From: Sulfurimonas sp.
Lineage (GTDB): Bacteria; Campylobacterota; Campylobacteria; Campylobacterales; Sulfurimonadaceae
NCBI RefSeq assembly: GCF_026988655.1
Contig: NZ_JALSKT010000083.1
Location: forward strand, 18,426 to 82,425
Length of the DNA stretch: 64,000 bases
Reading direction: 5' to 3'
The notes beneath the pieces were generated by a model. That model worked only from the letters and a program-made list of their open reading frames with translations, did no database searches and was not told the DNA's origin. Each line of letters starts with the position of its first letter. Position 1 is the first letter of the stretch. Shown piece by piece: positions 44,501 to 51,838 of the stretch. A program made the position numbers and the translations under genes.

Positions 44501-44694
44501 CAACTGTTCTTGGACTCTTGACACTGATATTTTTCGCCTCAGGTCAAGCAAAGATTCTCCAACCAATGGCAGTTTCACTTGGCTACGGAATAGCATGGGC
44601 AACAGTGCTTAACCTTATCTATGTACCACTTCTGTATGCCGTTATATATAGAATCAAAGTACCTAAAAATATACAAAACAAAATAGAAGGATAA
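41557..44694 (+). CDS. RND-family efflux transporter (HAE1-like), orphan
   Basis: 1045 residues, complete. Start is TTG with AAGGA seven bases upstream. Standard RND layout: helix 1 at about 15-33 (HILLIFIFMLSIFAYVNIPKEIFPP), a periplasmic porter loop, helices 2-6 at about 325-480 with LGMLVDEAIVVAENIYRHLEEG (proton-relay acidic residues in helix 4) and FPAVLTATLTTVFAFLPMLLMTG, then a repeat with helices 7-12 after 515, including GLAGVVVNDGLIMVDFI and RLRPILLTSLTTVLGLL. A membrane-fusion protein and outer-membrane channel are not adjacent, and the tolC at 7088 is broken, so partners must lie elsewhere. Substrate unknown. Confidence 0.88.
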   Translation: MIRKFIQFAIEKPLLNHILLIFIFMLSIFAYVNIPKEIFPPMNMDKITINGAYAGTSADILDKMVVQSIEDDLQNIDELEDIKSSIKNGSFNITAEIKTGSDNILVLNDVKDVVSGVKKDLPADMNEPVAKIQTHAFPLVLIALSGNVSKAELLDRADELKSELSKFKDLSDITVRGDAEEELSIKLNPEKIRAYGLSAKLVVAQISKISSIFPIGTIKEKANHLYISTYNGEKTKKAIENTTIVVGDVKLRIGDVADVAFKLSDEVELSHYNGVRNVSVNVTKSKDGNAIALVRDIRKLLKEQKLKHPELNYNIYTDTSIWIKNRLNVVFSNIAFGLALVFLAMLIFINKGIAFVVALGIPVSFMIGLIATELLGDSLNMLSLLGALIALGMLVDEAIVVAENIYRHLEEGMDRKEAVINGAAEMFPAVLTATLTTVFAFLPMLLMTGEMGMFIKIIPIMITVLLLSSLFEAFYFLPLHAHDFLKVSKSGSFTKRFWDKMYTWYSKVLHFVFKRKITSLLLIVVSILALEFVMIKNAKFQLFPDFDNTQIYVYGKVNINNELRDTEKIVSDLEGIILKNVDKENVSSVTSVIGFKMDSKNRAELGENMFHIFVDLHERAPVNLFDKYISPYLSIEYDASVQTRQVDAKDIAKNIKAELAAIKERKDKEGKPLFEELVVKVPGAGVVANDVEIGLSSKDGKDVVPYLKSLEKELAKIQGVFNISDDATLGEKELKLRVNSYGQELGFNETDISNELRAYYLKGEYGKLFNDKGLIRIRIESDLDKSIDSIQNIELQVPSSNKYVQLRDICDYKYIQSFVTLKKEDAKRVRSLYASIDKKVITSSEVMQKIRPFLKKVEDAGISVDIKGEEKENNKNKKEMMQSGLIAIFLIFITLVWLFDSIKKSLIVISTIPLVLLGVYVGHWLMGLNLTMPGLIGIVGLAGVVVNDGLIMVDFIKNAKDTEELMRRAKTRLRPILLTSLTTVLGLLTLIFFASGQAKILQPMAVSLGYGIAWATVLNLIYVPLLYAVIYRIKVPKNIQNKIEG

Positions 44695-44696
44695 AT

Positions 44697-45134
44697 ATGA
44701 ATTTAGAAATAAGTCAAGCACAGTTTGGTGTAAGACCACCAGTACAAAAACCGATACCAGAATTTTTACTTGAAGTAGGAGAAGAGGGCATACGTGAACT
44801 TATCTCAAAACATTATGATGCGATAAAAAAAAGTGACATTGTGCATCTCTTTCCTTTAGATGAAGCTGAGTTTGAAAAAGCAAAAATAAACTCTGCAGAT
44901 TTTTTCATACAAATATGTGGTGGACCAAAATACTTTAACACTAACAGAGGTGCGCCACAGATGGTTGGTCGTCATGCACGATTTAGAATTGATGCAAAAG
45001 CAAGACTCACTTGGCTAGAGCTTTATAAGCCACTTTTACAAGAGCTTAAAGAACAAGGTGTAACTGAGACTTCTTTGAAGTCATTTTGGGGATATTTGGA
45101 TATCTTTTCTATATGGATGATAAATACAAAATAA
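44697..45134 (+). CDS. Truncated haemoglobin-like protein
   Basis: 145 residues with features of bacterial truncated globins: GEEGIRELISKHYDAIKKSDIVHLFP, then the E-F region with a QICGGPKYFNTNRGAPQMVGRHARFRID stretch in which the proximal His lies in GRHARF, and WLELYKPLLQEL afterwards. Group II or III cannot be settled by eye; the GGPxYF...GxPxM.xRHxxF form favours group II. Such globins bind O2 or NO, which would fit the NO-linked genes at 34-36 kb, though they are 9 kb apart. It starts two bases after the RND gene stop and probably shares its transcript. Confidence 0.8.
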   Translation: MNLEISQAQFGVRPPVQKPIPEFLLEVGEEGIRELISKHYDAIKKSDIVHLFPLDEAEFEKAKINSADFFIQICGGPKYFNTNRGAPQMVGRHARFRIDAKARLTWLELYKPLLQELKEQGVTETSLKSFWGYLDIFSIWMINTK

Positions 45135-45171
45135 CAGCTGTATAATAAGCATTATATAAGGAATCTCCTTG

Positions 45172-45177
45172 TATAAT
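45172..45177 (+). promoter_or_regulatory. -10 element of tRNA-Met
   Basis: TATAAT followed by TCCGACCT, nearly the same discriminator as the six-tRNA array promoter. No good -35 is at 17 bases (GCATTA); a second TATAAT is at 45141. Confidence 0.5.
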
Positions 45178-45198
45178 TCCGACCTACCAACAAAAAGT

Positions 45199-45275
45199 GG
45201 GTTCTTAGCTCAGTTGGTTAGAGCTCTCGGCTCATAACCGAGCGGTCGAGTGTTCGAGTCACTCAGAACCCACCA
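45199..45275 (+). tRNA. tRNA-Met (anticodon CAT), elongator type
   Basis: 77 bases with encoded CCA. The acceptor GGGTTCT pairs fully with AGAACCC, and the anticodon stem CTCGG/CCGAG with loop CTCATAA gives CAT. The full first pair and the absence of three G-C pairs below the loop rule out the initiator. A lysidine-modified tRNA-Ile2 also has CAT and cannot be fully excluded. The capsule locus begins directly after it. Confidence 0.93.
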
Positions 45276-45330
45276 CTTTTATACAACTATCGTTTTCTTT
45301 GTAAAATTTTCTACTAATAAAGGTGGAACC

Positions 45331-46185
45331 TTGCTATCAAAATCATTATTCTTAATAATACTTATAGCTTTTCAAGCACTTCATGCAGACTTGATTCTAA
45401 CTACAAATAAAACTACAAAAACCATAAATGACTATACACTTATCACAAAAAAACCTGTAATGGGAGCCGTCATTGATAATCTCGCAACAGATGCTATGAT
45501 AGCTGCTTGGGGATTTACATATTGGGATTGGGGAAATAGGTCTTTGCATTCTAAAACAGAGCCATGGTTTGAAAAAGATTCACAAACTGGTGGATCTGAT
45601 AAAACAGGACACTTTTATATGACTTATCTTCTTTCTCGTGTTTTAGCTTCTCGCATGCAAGATCGCGGGTGGACTTTGGAAGAATCTTCGCTCTATGGTG
45701 CACTCTCCGGTATGCTCTCTATGACATTGCTGGAAGTTGGAGATGGAACTAGCAACTACGGTTTTTCAAAAGAGGATTTGGCTGCAGATGCTATAGGTGC
45801 TAGTTTAGCTTATTTGATTCGAGTCTACCCAAGGGTTGATGACTTTGTAGATGTAAGACTGGAGTATCTACCGACAAGTGACTATTTAAAAGGTGGGGAC
45901 AACACTACTGACTATTCAGGAATGAAGCATCTTGTTGCGTTTAAGATGGCAGGATTTGAATCACTTGAGCATAGTTATTGGAGTTTACTCGAGTTTCAAG
46001 TCGGTTATTACGCTAGAGGATATCGCTCTTTTGATACACAGCCACGTAGTCAACATCTTTATGCTGGTGTAGGTATTAGTTTGGCAAATTTGGCTAAGAG
46101 AAGCCAGATCAATGTACTCAAAAATTTGTTTGAATTTTATCAACCGGGACATACTTACATCGAAAAAGATTTATGGAATCGTTAA
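45331..46185 (+). CDS. YfiM/DUF2279-type periplasmic protein, first gene of capsule locus
   Basis: The track's start at 45250 is inside tRNA-Met; TTG 45331 with AAAGGTGG upstream gives 284 residues and a good signal peptide (MLSKSLFLIILIAFQALHA). The region SDKTGHFYMTYLLSRVLASRM...GWTLEESSLYGALSGMLSMTLLEVGDG...YGFSKEDLAADAIGASLAYL matches DUF2279 (YfiM-like) with its conserved D-K-x-x-H-F, E-x-x-D-G and D-x-x-A-D. The second half seems to be beta-strand rich (LEYLPTSDYL, YWSLLEFQVGYYARGY). Such proteins often stand beside surface polysaccharide genes. Function unknown. Two bases separate it from the next gene. Confidence 0.75.
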   Translation: MLSKSLFLIILIAFQALHADLILTTNKTTKTINDYTLITKKPVMGAVIDNLATDAMIAAWGFTYWDWGNRSLHSKTEPWFEKDSQTGGSDKTGHFYMTYLLSRVLASRMQDRGWTLEESSLYGALSGMLSMTLLEVGDGTSNYGFSKEDLAADAIGASLAYLIRVYPRVDDFVDVRLEYLPTSDYLKGGDNTTDYSGMKHLVAFKMAGFESLEHSYWSLLEFQVGYYARGYRSFDTQPRSQHLYAGVGISLANLAKRSQINVLKNLFEFYQPGHTYIEKDLWNR

Positions 46186-46186
46186 A

Positions 46187-47158
46187 TTGTCTTTTTTGAT
46201 TCGTATATCTTTTATTATGTTATTTGTAACAAAAGAGCTAATGGCTCAAAGTTTTACAACACCAATTCACTCTACAAATCAATATATAAACCAAGTTATT
46301 ATGTACCGTCCTTATACTAGTGCCGCTGTAATTCAGGAACAAGAAGATGTTACTATGAGCATCTCACAATCTAATGTATTTCAAAAAAGTACAAATCTGA
46401 CTGCTGATTTTGGATTAACAACATTTGATCTTACATACTCTACTCCAGTTACAAGAAGTTTCGCTTTTTCTTTTGAGTTTCCTCTTTATTATGTTTCAAG
46501 GGGATTTTTGGATAAACCTCTTGATTTTGTCCATAAAGGGCTGGGCATAACCACAACACGAGAAAATGAAGGGCATGTTGATGATCAAATGACCTATACC
46601 ATTACCGATAAAATAGAAAAATATGACCCTTATTTTGCTGCTGGAAATCCACAAATCGAGATAAAATACCTCCTTTATTCTGATGCAAAACTTTCTTTTG
46701 CTATGAATGCAGGTATCAAGTTACCTTTAGAAAAAACAAGTGATGGTTTTACAAATGGCAGAGTTGATTATATGTATGGGCTTGCATTACAAAGAGAGTA
46801 TGACTCTATCGCATGGATAACAAATGTTGTTATCACTTACAATGGAGAGAGAAGACTCTCACCAGATATAGTCTCCAAACAAATACGCTATTTTTTCTTT
46901 TTGGCAAATCAATTTTCTTTAAAACCCTTGTTGCCTTTTGCATTTTTTGACAGATGGAAGTTTCTATTTGCTTATCAATACTCCTCTGCTCCTTATGCAA
47001 GTCAAGATAAAAAGTTTAGCAGTTATACGCATTTGTTACAATTTGCACTACGGAATTATCTTGAGAGTAAGCGGTATGTAGAGCTGTTTTTCAATCAAAA
47101 CACGATACCAAGACACAATGAAGCAGATGTGACTTTTGGTCTCTCTTATCATTTTTAA
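46187..47158 (+). CDS. DUF3187-like outer-membrane beta-barrel protein
   Basis: About 323 residues from TTG 46187, two bases after the previous stop; the track's 46112 start lies inside that gene. A signal peptide runs to about KELMAQ. The mature part is an antiparallel barrel pattern (ADFGLTTFDLTYSTP, FAFSFEFPLYYVSRGF, IEIKYLLYSDAKLSFAMNAGIKLP, VDYMYGLALQREY) ending with DVTFGLSYHF and a C-terminal Phe. The phrase GFLDKPLDFVHKGLGI matches the DUF3187 family as I remember it. Placed between a YfiM-type gene and kpsC, it may be a lipid- or polysaccharide-related envelope protein. Confidence 0.7.
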   Translation: MSFLIRISFIMLFVTKELMAQSFTTPIHSTNQYINQVIMYRPYTSAAVIQEQEDVTMSISQSNVFQKSTNLTADFGLTTFDLTYSTPVTRSFAFSFEFPLYYVSRGFLDKPLDFVHKGLGITTTRENEGHVDDQMTYTITDKIEKYDPYFAAGNPQIEIKYLLYSDAKLSFAMNAGIKLPLEKTSDGFTNGRVDYMYGLALQREYDSIAWITNVVITYNGERRLSPDIVSKQIRYFFFLANQFSLKPLLPFAFFDRWKFLFAYQYSSAPYASQDKKFSSYTHLLQFALRNYLESKRYVELFFNQNTIPRHNEADVTFGLSYHF

Positions 47159-47170
47159 AGGTTTTTAGCA

Positions 47171-48262
47171 GTGCATTATTTTTTTGGATTTTCATATTGG
47201 AAACATCAGTTTGTAAGACCTTTTTTCCCTGAAATAGATAAAAAAGAGATATGTTTTATCAACCCTTTTTTCAAAAAGAACTATTTTAAACAGGCGAAAA
47301 AAAAAGGTCTTGACAAAAATGCTACTGTATATATCTGGGGTAAAAAAAGCTTTCCGCTTGTCGAAGCGTATGCAAAAACACACAAGCTTAAGATTTACAG
47401 AGTAGAAGACGGATTTATCCGTTCGGTTGGGCTTGGCTCAGACTTGACGCAACCTTACTCCCTTGTTGTTGATTCAAGAGGTATTTATTTTGATCCAACA
47501 CAAACAAGTAATCTTGAGTATATATTGCAAACTTATGACTTTGATGCAAAGCTCTTACAAAGAGCGAAAAAAATTCAGAACTATCTTATACAAGAGAAAC
47601 TTTCTAAGTACAACCTTTATGAAAATATCCAACTCGATGTTCCAAAAGATAAAAAAATCGTTTTAGTACCGGGGCAGGTAGAAGATGATGCTTCTATACG
47701 TTACGGTGCTAATGGCATGACAAACTTGAAGCTTTTAAAACTTGCCCGTCAAAATGCTGAGGATGCCTACATCATATACAAGCCACATCCAGATGTTCTT
47801 GTAGGTAATAGAGTGGGCGACATACAAGAAGCAACAGCGTTGCAGTTTGCTGATAGGGTAGTAACAGAAGTTGGGCTTGAGAGCGTTTTAGCAGTTGCTG
47901 ATGCGGTGCATACGATGACTTCTCTTGTTGGCTTTGAAGCACTTATGAGAGGTAAAGATGTTTTTACTTACGGTATGCCTTTTTATGCAGGATGGGGGCT
48001 TACCCAAGATATGCTGCACAGCAGTAGACGAGAGAGAAAACTAAGCTTAGTAGAGCTTGTTGCAGGAACCCTCATCATATATCCACGTTATCTCAATCCA
48101 GAAAAAAAAGTGCTTTGCGAGATAGAAGATGTACTTGATTTGTTAAAACGAGAGAAAGAACTTTACAGTAGTGCCCCCTACAAAAAGATAAAAATTAAAC
48201 TTCGTAATTATATCAGTAGAAAATTGCAACTATTTTTGCGTATAATAACACTGAAAGGTTGA
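47171..48262 (+). CDS. kpsC: KpsC-like Kdo transferase, single-module form
   Basis: 363 residues from GTG 47171, AAAGG upstream. KpsC makes the short beta-Kdo linker that joins group 2-type capsules to lipid. Known KpsC proteins (about 670 residues) have two related transferase modules; this one has a single module with RVEDGFIRSVGLGSDL, SLVVDSRGIYFDPTQ, VLVPGQVEDDASIRYGA, YKPHPDVL and HTMTSLVGFEALMRGKDVFTYGMPFYAGWGL. Either one linkage is made or a second module is elsewhere; the protein at 60519 has a similar C-terminal motif set. It is followed by kpsS after one base. Confidence 0.85.
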   Translation: MHYFFGFSYWKHQFVRPFFPEIDKKEICFINPFFKKNYFKQAKKKGLDKNATVYIWGKKSFPLVEAYAKTHKLKIYRVEDGFIRSVGLGSDLTQPYSLVVDSRGIYFDPTQTSNLEYILQTYDFDAKLLQRAKKIQNYLIQEKLSKYNLYENIQLDVPKDKKIVLVPGQVEDDASIRYGANGMTNLKLLKLARQNAEDAYIIYKPHPDVLVGNRVGDIQEATALQFADRVVTEVGLESVLAVADAVHTMTSLVGFEALMRGKDVFTYGMPFYAGWGLTQDMLHSSRRERKLSLVELVAGTLIIYPRYLNPEKKVLCEIEDVLDLLKREKELYSSAPYKKIKIKLRNYISRKLQLFLRIITLKG

Positions 48263-48263
48263 T

Positions 48264-49460
48264 ATGAATAATATAGGAACAATTAAGCACAAAAACATAC
48301 TTTTTTTACAAGGTCCTATGGGAAACTTTTTTAAGAAGTTGGATAGTTTGTTTGTAAAACAGGGTGCTACAACGTATAAGATTGGTTTTAATATGGGTGA
48401 TAGTTTCTTTGCAAATCATTCAAACTATGTTGCCTATAGAGACACACGAGAGCATTTTACTGCGTTTATAAAAAACTTCTTAGATGAAAAAAAGATTGAT
48501 ATGATCTTTCTCTTTGGGGATTGCAGGTATTATCAAAGAAGGGCTATTCAAACTGCCATGAAGCTTGGTTTAGATGTTTTTGTTTTTGAAGAAGGTTACA
48601 TCCGTCCAAACTATATAACTATGGAACGCTATGGCGTGAATGACTTTAGTAAGATTAGCCGAAAACGAGCATTTTATGATAGCTTAGATCTGCAAGAGAT
48701 ACCAAAAGCTGAAGATGTTAACTATTCAAAACTACAGATGGTGTATAGTGCCGTTGTATATTATCTAGTATCTAGTTTATTTCAACAAAGATATCCAAAT
48801 TATATTCATCATAGAGAGTTTGCTGCGTTTAAAGAGGCATTTTTTGGACTAAGAAGTCTTACAAGAAAGTTTATATATCCCTTGCATGAACACAAATATC
48901 TGAATATTATTCAAAATGAACTCTCAAAAAGATACTTTTTCGTACCCTTACAAACCTACAATGATTTTCAAATCCTAGAACACTCTGAGTACAAGTCGGT
49001 TGAGAAGTTTATCATAGAAGTGTTAGAATCATTTGCACACTCAAATACAAGTGCATGGCTTGTCTTCAAACATCATCCTGTTGATAGAGGGCGTAAAAGA
49101 TATACAAAGTTTATCATTGATCAGGCAAAACTTTTAAAGATAGAAAAAAAGGTTTTGGTCTTGTACGATACACATCTTCCTTCTCTGCTGAAAAATGCCA
49201 TAGGTACTGTTACCATTAACAGTACAGTGGGACTCTCTTCACTTTATCATGGTACGCCAACTATAACACTGGGTAATGCCATCTATGATATAGAAGGGCT
49301 TACTTGTAAAGGTTTGTCTTTAGATGCATTTTGGCACAAACAATTAGAACCAGATAAAGAGCTTGTACAAAAATATAGAAAGTTTTTGATTGACAACACA
49401 CAACTAAATGGTAGTTTTTATGGGAAACTCCCAAGGGAATTTAAAACCTTGAAATCATAG
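48264..49460 (+). CDS. kpsS: KpsS-like capsule lipid-linker Kdo transferase
   Basis: 398 residues. KpsS adds the first Kdo to phosphatidylglycerol, founding the lipid anchor of the capsule. Features: NILFLQGPMGNFFKKLDSLF (the QGPxGxFFxxL start of the family), FGDCRYYQRRAIQTAMKLGLDVFVFEEGYIRPNYIT, VFKHHPVDRG, and TINSTVGLSSLYHGTPTITLG. It closes the plus-strand run YfiM-type, DUF3187-like, kpsC, kpsS. The last six bases overlap the convergent MNT antitoxin gene. Two AAACGCAG copies occur in it, so this part of the locus appears long resident. Confidence 0.9.
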   Translation: MNNIGTIKHKNILFLQGPMGNFFKKLDSLFVKQGATTYKIGFNMGDSFFANHSNYVAYRDTREHFTAFIKNFLDEKKIDMIFLFGDCRYYQRRAIQTAMKLGLDVFVFEEGYIRPNYITMERYGVNDFSKISRKRAFYDSLDLQEIPKAEDVNYSKLQMVYSAVVYYLVSSLFQQRYPNYIHHREFAAFKEAFFGLRSLTRKFIYPLHEHKYLNIIQNELSKRYFFVPLQTYNDFQILEHSEYKSVEKFIIEVLESFAHSNTSAWLVFKHHPVDRGRKRYTKFIIDQAKLLKIEKKVLVLYDTHLPSLLKNAIGTVTINSTVGLSSLYHGTPTITLGNAIYDIEGLTCKGLSLDAFWHKQLEPDKELVQKYRKFLIDNTQLNGSFYGKLPREFKTLKS

Positions 49461-49748
49461 TGTTTTCAATACAACATATGATTTTAATATTTCTTTTTCT
49501 ATACTTCTGTTAAAATTTTTGTGAACAATAATATCTACTGGTTTATGTAGTAAACGCTCTAGTTTGGCTAATGTCCTTATCTTCTTTTCATAAAGATTTG
49601 AGTTCTCATGTGGTACAATAAACAAATCTATATCACCACCTTTTTTACTATTATCTACTCTACTACCAAAAAGAGAAATACTCACCATACCAAAAATATT
49701 TTCTACTGTATTGATAATGATATCTTTTTCATACTTCTCTAATCTCAT
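49455..49748 (-). CDS. MNT nucleotidyltransferase antitoxin (MntA-like), pair 1
   Basis: 97 residues. The minimal nucleotidyltransferase signature is present: SLFGSRVDNSKKGGDIDLFI, that is G-S-x(9-10)-D-x-D, with a later acidic strand VDIIVH. In known type VII systems MntA transfers AMP onto the HEPN toxin and so disables it. It is second in the pair: its start overlaps the HEPN gene by 20 bases on the same strand. It lies between kpsS and kpsD, inside the capsule locus. Confidence 0.88.
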   Translation of the reverse strand: MRLEKYEKDIIINTVENIFGMVSISLFGSRVDNSKKGGDIDLFIVPHENSNLYEKKIRTLAKLERLLHKPVDIIVHKNFNRSIEKEILKSYVVLKTL

Positions 49749-50184
49749 TATATCTTTCCTGTAATTTTGAACTTATCTCTAACAGTAGAGGAGTTTTGCG
49801 TATAAGCAACTCCAATGCATCCATCAACTCATCCTCTTCACCAGGGTATTCATGTGCTATATTATTACGTACTTTTCTTAATTCATCCCAAGTGTCAATA
49901 TCAACAATACCCTCTTTCTCTATCTCTTTGAGTAGCAATAAAAAAGATTTATCCTGCACGTCAAATCTATTAAACTCCAAAAAAGCTCTAAAAATTTTAC
50001 TTCCTATAAGGTCTTGAAGCTTAGAAAAGCGAAAAACCAAAGCATTGATAGCAAATTTCTCAAGACTTGGAAGAGTATCATAATCTTGTATAGGTAAGCT
50101 AATAGCACTATTTGCTTCTTCTATGAGGGCTATATGTTTTTTTGCTTCAGTAAAATATGCATCCAATCTTTTTTCTATTAACAT
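49729..50184 (-). CDS. HEPN-domain toxin (HepT-like), pair 1
   Basis: 151 residues, all helical. The HEPN RNase motif R-x4-H is RNNIAH in DELRKVRNNIAHEYPGEED (about 113-118), at the usual place. FSKLQDLIGSKIFRAFLEF is also shared with the second HEPN protein of this locus (FSKLQDCMGAKLFKSILLY). HEPN toxins cleave RNA, often tRNA, and are held inactive by MntA-type AMP transfer. The toxin comes first, in the order HEPN then MNT. kpsD lies 29 bases upstream on the same strand, so it may be read from the capsule export operon. Confidence 0.88.
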   Translation of the reverse strand: MLIEKRLDAYFTEAKKHIALIEEANSAISLPIQDYDTLPSLEKFAINALVFRFSKLQDLIGSKIFRAFLEFNRFDVQDKSFLLLLKEIEKEGIVDIDTWDELRKVRNNIAHEYPGEEDELMDALELLIRKTPLLLEISSKLQERYNEIREV

Positions 50185-50213
50185 TTTATATCCTTAAAAC
50201 CATTGTATTATAC

Positions 50214-51836
50214 TTAATATCGTAGGACGATAGCTGCACCGACTGCTATTTGGTAAACGATTTGTGTTATGTCTTTTATGACCTGAAGATATTTTGTATC
50301 TACTTTTCCTAAAACTAAGATGGAGTCTCCTGGCTTGACATTGTACGTGTCACCAAAGAGAGTATTGTCATCGTAAGTAACGACTTTTCCATTTTTTTGT
50401 ATTATTAAGACCTGATCACTGTTGGCTCTAAAGTTAAATCCACCACAAGCATTGATATAGTCATCAAATGTCATATCTTTGACATAGGTCTGCGCACCTG
50501 GAAGCATTACCTCTCCTTGTACTATAACCATACGATTTTTCTTAGGGATATATATCGTGTCACCGTCTTCGAGATATATTTGCGATAAATTACTATCTTT
50601 GTTGATGATGACCTGTCCTTTAAACTCTACTTTTCGTGCTCGATCTATAAAGTTCATAACGAGTTGGGATTCCTGCTTTCGTATCATCGCCTCTTCTGTT
50701 GTCAAAGAACCGGCTGTGAGTGTTTTTGCTGCCAAATCATCAAGCTGAGCGTTAAGGAGGTTTTTTTGCTTTTGCGCGATGCTTTTTCTATAAAGCTGAA
50801 AAGAGTTCTCATCTGAGAGATCTGTCATCTTGATTTTGTCAAACACCTCTTGCAGTGTTGTACCTTTTTTTACTACAAGGTTATGAATGTTTGCGTGTTC
50901 TCCGCTGATCTCAATTTTGATATCTTTTGAGTTGTGATCAGGGATAAAGTTTACACTCTCACCACTATATATCTTCATATCCAAATTGTTTTTTATGGCA
51001 TATATATTTATGCTTTGTTCATTGTCTTGATTGTATTTAGTGACAGTGAAGTTTGTTAAAGTAGGGTTGGGTAGAACTACTTGAAGTATATCTCCTAAAG
51101 TCACCCAGTCACGTAGCATCTCAAACCTATAGGGTCGCTTGACATCCCCTGTAATTTCTATGTAGTTTTTGACACTCTCAACTACGATGACATCTCCCAT
51201 ATGAAACTGAAAAAGTTTTAAAGAACCACTCAGTAAAAATGTGTACAAATCTACATCATATATCTCTTTGTTTTGTCGTAGGACTTTAATATTTCTGTAG
51301 CTTCCACTTTTAGCATCAATGCCTCTTGCCTTATCTATAAACTGGATGATAGAGTCAGAAGAAAGCCCCTCATAGAGTCCTGGCTTATTCACTGCACCTG
51401 TTACAAAGATACTTACTGGCTGGTAAGACTCTAAGTCTGCATAGACAAAGACGCTTTTTTTGAAGACTTTTTTAACAGCTTCTTGTAGTGTTTGACTGAG
51501 TTGATCGTTACGAATACCGGCTACATGGACAGTACCAACTCTAGGAATGAAAATATTACCTTGAGAATCAACATTCACTTTCGTTTGAAAATCGAATGAG
51601 CCCCATAGTTTGAGATTTATCGTATCGCCTATACTTATGAGATAGTCAGGATTGTATCTGTACTGTCTGTTTTTTGAAAAACTGCCATTGAAAAGGTTGT
51701 ATCCAAAAACACGAGTAGAAGCATCAACAAAGGAGTTGTTCATATCTTGTGATATTTCTTCATTGTTAAGGTTAGATAACTCAACTCCAAAAAGAGAAGA
51801 GGTGAGCATAAAAGCAAAGAGTAGTTTTTTTATCAT
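50214..51836 (-). CDS. kpsD: Capsule polysaccharide export protein, KpsD/Wza-like
   Basis: 540 residues. Signal peptide 1-17 (LTSSLFGVE). The polysaccharide-export domain at about 60-150 (YRYNPDYLISIGDTINLKLWGSF...VDSQGNIFIPRVGTVHVAG) is followed by at least three SLBB domains (VFVTGAVNKPGLYEG, EITGDVKRPYRFEML, VIVQGEVMLPGAQTYVKD). The end LQVIKDITQIVYQIAVGAAIV is an amphipathic helix that would cross the outer membrane. It should form the periplasm-to-surface conduit for the capsule exported by KpsM/KpsT. It starts two bases after kpsE. Confidence 0.92.
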   Translation of the reverse strand: MIKKLLFAFMLTSSLFGVELSNLNNEEISQDMNNSFVDASTRVFGYNLFNGSFSKNRQYRYNPDYLISIGDTINLKLWGSFDFQTKVNVDSQGNIFIPRVGTVHVAGIRNDQLSQTLQEAVKKVFKKSVFVYADLESYQPVSIFVTGAVNKPGLYEGLSSDSIIQFIDKARGIDAKSGSYRNIKVLRQNKEIYDVDLYTFLLSGSLKLFQFHMGDVIVVESVKNYIEITGDVKRPYRFEMLRDWVTLGDILQVVLPNPTLTNFTVTKYNQDNEQSINIYAIKNNLDMKIYSGESVNFIPDHNSKDIKIEISGEHANIHNLVVKKGTTLQEVFDKIKMTDLSDENSFQLYRKSIAQKQKNLLNAQLDDLAAKTLTAGSLTTEEAMIRKQESQLVMNFIDRARKVEFKGQVIINKDSNLSQIYLEDGDTIYIPKKNRMVIVQGEVMLPGAQTYVKDMTFDDYINACGGFNFRANSDQVLIIQKNGKVVTYDDNTLFGDTYNVKPGDSILVLGKVDTKYLQVIKDITQIVYQIAVGAAIVLRY

Positions 51837-51838
51837 TT

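Noticed and set aside
45199-45275. tRNA-fMet
   Set aside because: The first acceptor pair is G-C and the anticodon stem lacks the three consecutive G-C pairs of initiator tRNA.
45250-45330. N-terminal extension of the YfiM-type protein in the ORF track
   Set aside because: It would start inside tRNA-Met; TTG 45331 has a ribosome site and yields a normal signal peptide.
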